Origin: a virus | Length of the DNA stretch: 29,269 bases | Reading direction: 5' to 3' (one strand) | Virus record (IMG/VR): IMGVR_UViG_3300013099_000063 | Location: 1 to 29,269 of that record | Shown: positions 24,715 to 29,269 of the stretch, in pieces | Position numbering within the stretch: position 1 is the first letter of the stretch | How the letters are laid out: each line of letters opens with the position of its first letter | Notes under the pieces: generated by a model | Database searches by the model: none | The model's input: only the letters and a program-made list of their open reading frames with translations | Told to the model about the DNA's origin: nothing | Translations under genes and position numbers: made by a program

Positions 24715-25158
24715 ATGAAAATCTATCGAAATTTGAACGTTCTGCATCCAGTGCTTGCTCAGTGCGCAAGAAAGATTCAATCAAGCATTATCGACACATA
24801 TAACGTCCCTATGCGCCTATTTGAAACAGGACGAGATCACGAAAGACATGAGATGTTAATTAATAGAGGGAAAACAAAGAATATTGTATCAAGACATCTT
24901 TATAATTTAGAAAATGATCCTCCTTTATATGCAACAGCGATTGATTATGTTCACTATGATAAAAAATGGTCGTGGAATTTGCGTGATGGAACTACAACAG
25001 CATGGTATATTTTATTTGCTAATCTTGTGCTTGATGCATGTCCTGAATTAAAATGGGGTGGGTCTAATAGGAAGAGTGTTAATTTCTGTCATTTTGAATT
25101 GAGCAAAGAAATAATAATTTCAAAATTAGATGAAATTCCATGTGTGGTTCCTTTATGA
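24715..25158 (+). CDS. Endolysin, M15-type peptidase (L-Ala-D-Glu / D-Ala-D-Ala type)
   Basis: The 147-residue single-domain protein shows the M15 zinc peptidase pattern: RLFETGRDHERHEM, SRHLYNLENDPPLYATAIDYV with likely ligands His61 and Asp77, KWGGSNRK, and CHFEL with His126. Such enzymes cut the peptide stems of peptidoglycan and release progeny. Two oddities stand out. His61 and Asp77 are separated by 15 residues rather than the usual six or so. The position three before His126, normally the catalytic Asp/Glu (D130 in T5 endolysin), is Asn123. There is no cell wall binding domain, as in Gram-negative phages. AGAAGG lies upstream; the stop overlaps the endonuclease start (ATGA). No holin is recognisable nearby. 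Confidence 0.8.
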   Translation: MKIYRNLNVLHPVLAQCARKIQSSIIDTYNVPMRLFETGRDHERHEMLINRGKTKNIVSRHLYNLENDPPLYATAIDYVHYDKKWSWNLRDGTTTAWYILFANLVLDACPELKWGGSNRKSVNFCHFELSKEIIISKLDEIPCVVPL

Positions 25159-25763
25159 TCACTTACAAACAATTGAAATATCATTTTACATATAATGAAT
25201 TAACGGGATATTTTTATTGGAGAAATCCTACAAATAAGTCGATAAAAGTTAATTCTATTGCGGGACATCGTAGTAAAGTTGGTTATATTAGAATTGTTTT
25301 TAATAATAGAGCATATCTTGCTCACAGATTGGCTTGGTTTTATGTTCATGGGTATATGCCTGAGAATGATATTGATCATGAAGATAGAATTAAATACCAT
25401 AATTGGATTTCTAATTTAAGAGAAATATCAAAGCAATGTAATTTGCAAAATTGTAATATTCAAAAAAATAATAAAACAGGAATAACAGGAGTATGTTATC
25501 ATAAAAAACGTAAAACGCATATAGTGTATATACGGAAAAATAAGAAAACGGTTCAAATAGGGTATTGCAAAGACTTTGTTGAAGCTGTTTGTATGCGTCT
25601 TGCGGCTGAACAATGTTTGGGATGGGATAAGTGTAATTTAAATAGTTCTGCTTATCAATATGTAGAGGAAAATGTACAAAAATATTATTGTCATTTTGAA
25701 TTGAGATATGCTATAGTACAATCTAAGCTGGATGAAATCCCTTGTGTGATGCCTTTAAAATGA
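25087..25763 (+). repeat. Duplicated endolysin 3' end flanking the endonuclease gene
   Basis: Copy 1 (25087-25158) is the end of the endolysin; copy 2 (25689-25763) is the end of the endonuclease reading frame. The first 17 bases (TGTCATTTTGAATTGAG) are identical and 17 of 23 encoded residues match (CHFEL..., SKLDEIPCV.PL). The two copies are 602 bases apart, which defines the size of an inserted or duplicated unit. Confidence 0.9.
25155..25763 (+). CDS. HNH homing endonuclease with AP2 domain, fused to a duplicate endolysin C-terminus
   Basis: Starting at ATG 25155 (ATGA overlap with the endolysin), the protein has 202 residues. Residues about 1-60 are the usual phage HNH lead (LTGYFYWR, then AGHRSKVGYIRI and YLAHRLAWFYVHG). 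Asp74-His75 (DIDHED), Asn83 and SNLREIS form the HNH core. Residues about 105-165 are an AP2-type DNA-binding domain (KTGITGVCYHKKRKTHIVYI, EAVCMRLAAEQCLGW). The natural end of such proteins is near AYQYVEENVQ. Here residues 179-202 continue in frame as CHFELRYAIVQSKLDEIP, a copy of the endolysin C-terminus. Free-standing HNH enzymes cut empty alleles and spread by repair. An upstream in-frame ATG at 25140 is less likely because it lies deeper in the endolysin gene. Confidence 0.9.
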   Translation: MITYKQLKYHFTYNELTGYFYWRNPTNKSIKVNSIAGHRSKVGYIRIVFNNRAYLAHRLAWFYVHGYMPENDIDHEDRIKYHNWISNLREISKQCNLQNCNIQKNNKTGITGVCYHKKRKTHIVYIRKNKKTVQIGYCKDFVEAVCMRLAAEQCLGWDKCNLNSSAYQYVEENVQKYYCHFELRYAIVQSKLDEIPCVMPLK

Positions 25764-25800
25764 TTAGTGGTTTAATTTTAATCAAAAGGAAAATTTTAAA

Positions 25801-26070
25801 ATGTTAATCAAAGATATAAATAACAAAGAAAGAACAGTGTATGATGATTTAAAAATTATTATTGATAAACGATCGAATGAGTGTGGTCAAATCTTTCATG
25901 AGAATGTTGACGGCGAACTTCAAGCTATGCAGGAAATAAGTGTTGTTAATGTAGAAGAACAATTTGTTGAATATACAATAATAGGACGGAATCGAGAGTG
26001 GATTGAATGGTGTCCGTTAAAAGATTTTGAAAGACTTAATCCAGACATACTATTATCGGAGGGGGTTTAA
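25801..26070 (+). CDS. Small protein of unknown function (89 aa)
   Basis: I do not recognise this protein. It is acidic, with a predicted helix (NNKERTVYDDLKIIIDKR) and beta-rich centre (EISVVNVEEQFVEYTIIGR), and a C-terminal EWIEWCPLKDFERLNPD. No signal peptide or membrane segment is present, so it is not a holin of any common type. AAAGGA lies about 11 bases before ATG, after a 37-base spacer from the endonuclease. The next gene starts one base after its stop, so the two small genes are probably expressed together. Confidence 0.7.
   Translation: MLIKDINNKERTVYDDLKIIIDKRSNECGQIFHENVDGELQAMQEISVVNVEEQFVEYTIIGRNREWIEWCPLKDFERLNPDILLSEGV
26058..26065 (+). promoter_or_regulatory. Ribosome binding site deciding the zinc-ribbon gene start
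   Basis: GGAGGGGG lies six bases before ATG 26072. An upstream in-frame ATG at 26027 lies within the previous gene and has no such site. Confidence 0.75.
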
Positions 26071-26071
26071 A

Positions 26072-26290
26072 ATGGCTGCACAAATTGAACTTACTTGTGA
26101 TAAATGTAATTTAGTTGAGATTGCTGTTATAACTTCGTTATTCTCAAATGTATACAGTAGAAATTTGATTCATGATTGGCAGATAATAGACGATATGGTT
26201 TTGTGTAAAAAGTGCATTAAAGATTGGTCTAAATCTTTTAAAAAAATAAAAAAGGATAATAAAGAGAAATTTTTAAAGGCTGGTAAATAA
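26072..26290 (+). CDS. Small zinc-ribbon-like protein (72 aa)
   Basis: The product has two CxxC pairs, Cys9/Cys12 (TCDKCN) and Cys45/Cys48 (LCKKCI), separated by 32 residues, which fits a zinc ribbon. The C-terminus is very basic (repeated KK in SKSFKKIKKDNKEK), suggesting nucleic acid or protein binding. Similar small zinc-ribbon genes are common filler genes in phages, with unknown roles. The start follows a strong GGAGGGGG site and the stop overlaps the next ATG (TAATG), so it is coupled to the structural gene behind it. Confidence 0.7.
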   Translation: MAAQIELTCDKCNLVEIAVITSLFSNVYSRNLIHDWQIIDDMVLCKKCIKDWSKSFKKIKKDNKEKFLKAGK

Positions 26291-27876
26291 TGACTGTCGC
26301 AGGGTATACAACGGATTTAACAACTCTTGATGATTTTGAAGGGGCAACTACGGACAGTGAGTTCACTGGTTATACCGCCACCAGTAAGCCAGATGACAGT
26401 GATACTGATTTTCCAATTCAAGGGAATGCTCATGTTTCATCTGAACAGAGAACTGCTGCCCAAGGTTCAATCGCAGTGGATAATGGATCTAACATAACAT
26501 GGACAAGTGGTTGGAATTTCTTTTTATGGGGCATATTTCTTGCTCCTGCTGCCGTCAATACTGATGCAAATGGTGGTATCGTTATGATGGTTGGTTCGTC
26601 TACTTCTGCTTTCTATAAGTGGACAGTTGGTGGAAATGATTTTGGTCGTTATCCTTATGGTGGTTGGCAGAATTTTGTTTGTGATCCTGAAGTAACGAAT
26701 GGTCGGACAACAACAGGTTCTCCTGGTACAAATTACAGATGGTGTGGCATGGGGTGTGATGTCATCTCAGCCATTGCTAAGGGTTCACCATATGGGGTAG
26801 ATGTTATTCGATACGGTCGTGGAGAATTACGAGTAATCAATGGGCAAGCTGGTGATTACGGAACATTTGCAGATATGGCGTCTACCAACGACAACAATTC
26901 TAATATGTGGGGATTATTTCAAGAAAATTCTGGGTCTTATTTATGGAAAGGGTTGTTATCTTTAGGTACTACTACTTCCGTAGATTTTAGAGATTCTAAT
27001 AGAGCTATCTTCATTGATAATACCAGAAGGGTGCAGCCCAGTTTTAATAGAATAGAAATTAATCATTCGTCTTCAAATGTAGAATGGACTGCAATAAATA
27101 TTTCTGCTTTAGGTACTCAATCAAAGGGTGAATTTGAAGTTATTGATAATGCAGATGTCTCTCTTGATACTTGTGTTTTTACCGATATGAGTACGTTTGA
27201 TTTTTTATCAAATACCACTTTAACGAATACTACTTTTCGTAGGTGTGGATTAGTTACTCAAGGTGGAGCAACACTGACAGGTTGTGTGTTTGATTCTTCA
27301 GCCGCAACTACAGCTTTATCTTGCGATGATTTAGACCTTGTAACAGAATGTACTTTTAATAGTGATGGAACTGGTCACGCCGTTGATTTGGGAACAATCT
27401 CAAGCACCCAAGGAATAACGTGGGATAATACAGACGTGGGGTATTCTTCAAGTGTTGATGCAAATAAAACTATACTGGTAAATGTTACCGGGTCATATGT
27501 ATTAACCATTTCGATAGGATCAAATGCAGGATCTACCCCAACTATTTATAACACAGGTACGGGCACAGCCGTAACATCTGCTTCTGTTCCATTATCTATT
27601 TCAGTTGTGGATTCTGATAATACACCAATAACTACGGCTGCTGTACGTATAGAAGAAGCTGATGGTACGCTTGTAAAACAAGGTGATGTCAATGGTTCCG
27701 GGGTATATAGTACAACTTTTACGGAATCAACTCCTTTGAGTGTCGTGATTAAAGTACGAAGTTCCAGTTCTACTGAAACTCGTTATATACCCGTAAGAAC
27801 CAGTGGAACAATAGCGACAACATCGGGATTGGTAACAACGGTTACACTACAAAAGGACTCGATTGCGAGTTCATAA
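26290..27876 (+). CDS. Virion structural protein with predicted beta-helix and Ig-like domain
   Basis: A 528-residue protein of a type often found among structural genes of uncultured phages. Residues about 60-200 contain an aromatic/Gly-rich domain (WNFFLWGIFLAP, FYKWTVGGNDFGRYPYGGW, IRYGRGELRVING). Residues about 255-440 show short repeated strands with TLTNTTFRRCGL, TLTGCVFDSS, LVTECTFNSD, as in right-handed beta-helices. Residues about 440-525 look like an Ig-like or carboxypeptidase-regulatory-like domain (PLSISVVDSDNTPI, TAAVRIEEADGTLV, GVYSTTF). No lyase residues are identifiable, so enzymatic depolymerase activity cannot be claimed. The start overlaps the zinc-ribbon stop. The role could be tail spike, head fibre or decoration; sequence does not decide. 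Confidence 0.65.
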   Translation: MTVAGYTTDLTTLDDFEGATTDSEFTGYTATSKPDDSDTDFPIQGNAHVSSEQRTAAQGSIAVDNGSNITWTSGWNFFLWGIFLAPAAVNTDANGGIVMMVGSSTSAFYKWTVGGNDFGRYPYGGWQNFVCDPEVTNGRTTTGSPGTNYRWCGMGCDVISAIAKGSPYGVDVIRYGRGELRVINGQAGDYGTFADMASTNDNNSNMWGLFQENSGSYLWKGLLSLGTTTSVDFRDSNRAIFIDNTRRVQPSFNRIEINHSSSNVEWTAINISALGTQSKGEFEVIDNADVSLDTCVFTDMSTFDFLSNTTLTNTTFRRCGLVTQGGATLTGCVFDSSAATTALSCDDLDLVTECTFNSDGTGHAVDLGTISSTQGITWDNTDVGYSSSVDANKTILVNVTGSYVLTISIGSNAGSTPTIYNTGTGTAVTSASVPLSISVVDSDNTPITTAAVRIEEADGTLVKQGDVNGSGVYSTTFTESTPLSVVIKVRSSSSTETRYIPVRTSGTIATTSGLVTTVTLQKDSIASS

Positions 27877-27885
27877 ATATTTAAT

Positions 27886-27891
27886 AAGGAG
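27886..27891 (+). promoter_or_regulatory. Strong ribosome binding site of the last gene
   Basis: AAGGAG lies eight bases before ATG 27900 in an A/T-rich spacer like that of the tail tube gene, suggesting high expression of this structural protein. Confidence 0.7.
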
Positions 27892-27899
27892 ATTTAAAA

Positions 27900-29269
27900 A
27901 TGGCTATTGCTGACGATATTTCGATTGATTATGTAAACAAAATTATAGGAAGGGATTCGTCCCCATCCACAGATTTATATACAGTAAATCAACTGTATAG
28001 TTATTTGATGGATACTTTTGATGAGTTGGCACAGATGGATGATCAGATCCCAATGTCAGCACAAACTCCAACTTCTTATACGATGACGAATGGCTGGTAT
28101 ATTCGAGAGGATTTAACCAGACAATTAAAAACAGGTGCTATTCAAACCAGTGGATATACCGATGATGTGCATACTCTGGAACTTGACGGAACTTATAGTG
28201 GTCCGGATGAAGCGAATATTGGTTCGCAGGTTACAGATGATTCTTCGGACGTTGGCGCATTACTTGATTTTGATAATGTAGCCCAAAAATGGTGGATTAG
28301 AGTTGGCTCATCAACTGTAATTGCTGATAATTCAGTAATGAGTATTAACGGGGATGCAGGTGTCACCGGTGATGCTTCTGGTGATTCAGTTACAGGTGAA
28401 ACAATTTTCGCTAATCCTTATTCTCTTGGTTCTATCAATGGTTCACCAACTCTTTATATTTATCAAGAGGGCGTAGTTCTGGACTGGTCTGGTTTTGCTG
28501 TTGATCAATCATGGGCTGATGGACATTTTGACATCCTTGTTAAAGTAACTGAAGGCAGTACCGATATTAATTCTAAACAGATTACAGTTTTCGCCAGAGA
28601 GTTTGGTGAATTGTATTCCAACTTTGTTATAACTCTGACAACTGCTGGTCAGAATGCTGTACCTCTTGGTACTGCTCTTGATGGTAATAATGAATCTTCT
28701 GTTGGTGATGTTGAAGATTTGCAAGATGGAACTACAGCCACGATTGCGATTGCTTATAATTTTGCTTCCCCATATCAGTATGATATTGGTGATGGTAATG
28801 GTAACCAATCCTATGATTGTGAGATTGATTGTGATGGGCAATCTCTTGCCGATGTTTATGAGGTAACTAAATACTGGACAAGAAGAACAAGTACAAAACA
28901 ACTCGAATTTAATTCAGACAGTAATTTCATTAACGGTGAAGCTTATCTTTATGCTGATGCTGCTTATTCTCCAGTTGTAACTGCTCCCTTTGGTGCATTT
29001 GCTGGTGGTAAGTTCTTTGGAGCAAGGGGTGTTTACTTTACTGATTTACATGGTGATGATGCCCAAGCATTTCAACTTATTGATAATGGTGGAACAACAA
29101 GAAATCCACCGAATTACCAAGCATTTACTGTTGCAGGTCTTGCTTCTGGTGATAGAGTTGGTGTATATCTTGAGACTGCTGAAGGTTCTGGTCTCGTTAA
29201 AAAAGATCAGTACAGCTTAAGTGGAGCAAATGCACTTAATACTATAACTGTAGGCGTTGCAATTCCAGC
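27900..29269 (+). CDS. Virion structural protein (3' partial, 456 residues seen)
   Basis: The frame opens at ATG 27900 and stays open to the window end. The N-terminus (MAIADDISIDYVNKIIGRD, LYTVNQLYSYLMDTFDEL, QIPMSAQTPTSYTMTNGWYI) resembles a set of large phage structural proteins often encoded beside the beta-helix type protein upstream. Later parts contain a YEVTKYWTRRTSTKQLEF section, APFGAFAGGKFFGARGVYF and AFQLIDNGGTTRNPPNYQAF, followed by VAGLASGDRVGVYL, an Ig-like strand pattern. No enzyme motif was seen. It is probably a fibre, spike or surface protein that works together with the preceding gene product. Confidence 0.75.
   Translation, partial: MAIADDISIDYVNKIIGRDSSPSTDLYTVNQLYSYLMDTFDELAQMDDQIPMSAQTPTSYTMTNGWYIREDLTRQLKTGAIQTSGYTDDVHTLELDGTYSGPDEANIGSQVTDDSSDVGALLDFDNVAQKWWIRVGSSTVIADNSVMSINGDAGVTGDASGDSVTGETIFANPYSLGSINGSPTLYIYQEGVVLDWSGFAVDQSWADGHFDILVKVTEGSTDINSKQITVFAREFGELYSNFVITLTTAGQNAVPLGTALDGNNESSVGDVEDLQDGTTATIAIAYNFASPYQYDIGDGNGNQSYDCEIDCDGQSLADVYEVTKYWTRRTSTKQLEFNSDSNFINGEAYLYADAAYSPVVTAPFGAFAGGKFFGARGVYFTDLHGDDAQAFQLIDNGGTTRNPPNYQAFTVAGLASGDRVGVYLETAEGSGLVKKDQYSLSGANALNTITVGVAIP

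Noticed and set aside
24715-25763. Group I intron or intein in the endolysin gene
   Set aside because: The endolysin frame is complete with its own C-terminus before the endonuclease begins, and no intein splice motifs or intron-like flanks are visible.

Overview
This window is a late structural segment of an AT-rich, tailed double-stranded DNA phage or prophage. All genes read left to right, are tightly packed (many TAATG or ATGA overlaps), and mostly have strong Shine-Dalgarno sites. TAA, TAG and TGA all end genes, so the standard code applies. The gene order is that of a long-tailed siphovirus with a lambda / gene-transfer-agent (GTA) type tail tip, which suggests a Gram-negative host. The host cannot be named from this sequence, and the window is cut at both ends.

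Layout. (1) 1-1957: the repeat-rich C-terminus of an upstream, probably head-related protein, then four small head-tail connector, stopper, neck and tail-terminator genes. (2) 1987-3853: the major tail protein, an 11-bp perfect inverted repeat, and a tail assembly chaperone pair made by a -1 ribosomal frameshift at a canonical GGGAAAC heptamer. The frameshifted half has no start codon of its own. (3) 3855-9092: a 1745-residue tape measure with 120-bp internal repeats. (4) 9089-12082: distal tail protein, a DUF2163 / Phage_BR0599 hub protein with conserved cysteines, and an NlpC/P60 peptidase. (5) 12083-19726: the most unusual region. The N-terminal half of the tail-tip hub occurs three times in tandem, each copy fused to a different beta-propeller (one RCC1-type, two BNR/Asp-box type). 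The C-terminal half of the hub follows once as a separate gene. (6) 19736-24697: a fibre-like protein and a 1319-residue lectin-like protein with duplicated discoidin-like, LamG-like and SPRY-like domains. (7) 24715-26290: an M15-type endolysin, an HNH/AP2 homing endonuclease whose last 24 residues duplicate the endolysin C-terminus, and two small genes. (8) 26290-29269: two large structural proteins, one with predicted beta-helix and Ig-like folds, the last cut by the window end.

How the genes work together: connector genes close the filled head; the chaperones and tape measure set tail tube assembly and length; the distal tail, hub, peptidase and split-hub proteins build the tip that penetrates the envelope; the propeller, discoidin, LamG and SPRY modules are plausible surface-glycan or receptor binders; the M15 peptidase is the likely lysis enzyme. 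I saw no holin, integrase, reverse transcriptase, tRNA or CRISPR array. No intergenic gap exceeds about 40 bases except 3013-3110, which holds the inverted repeat.
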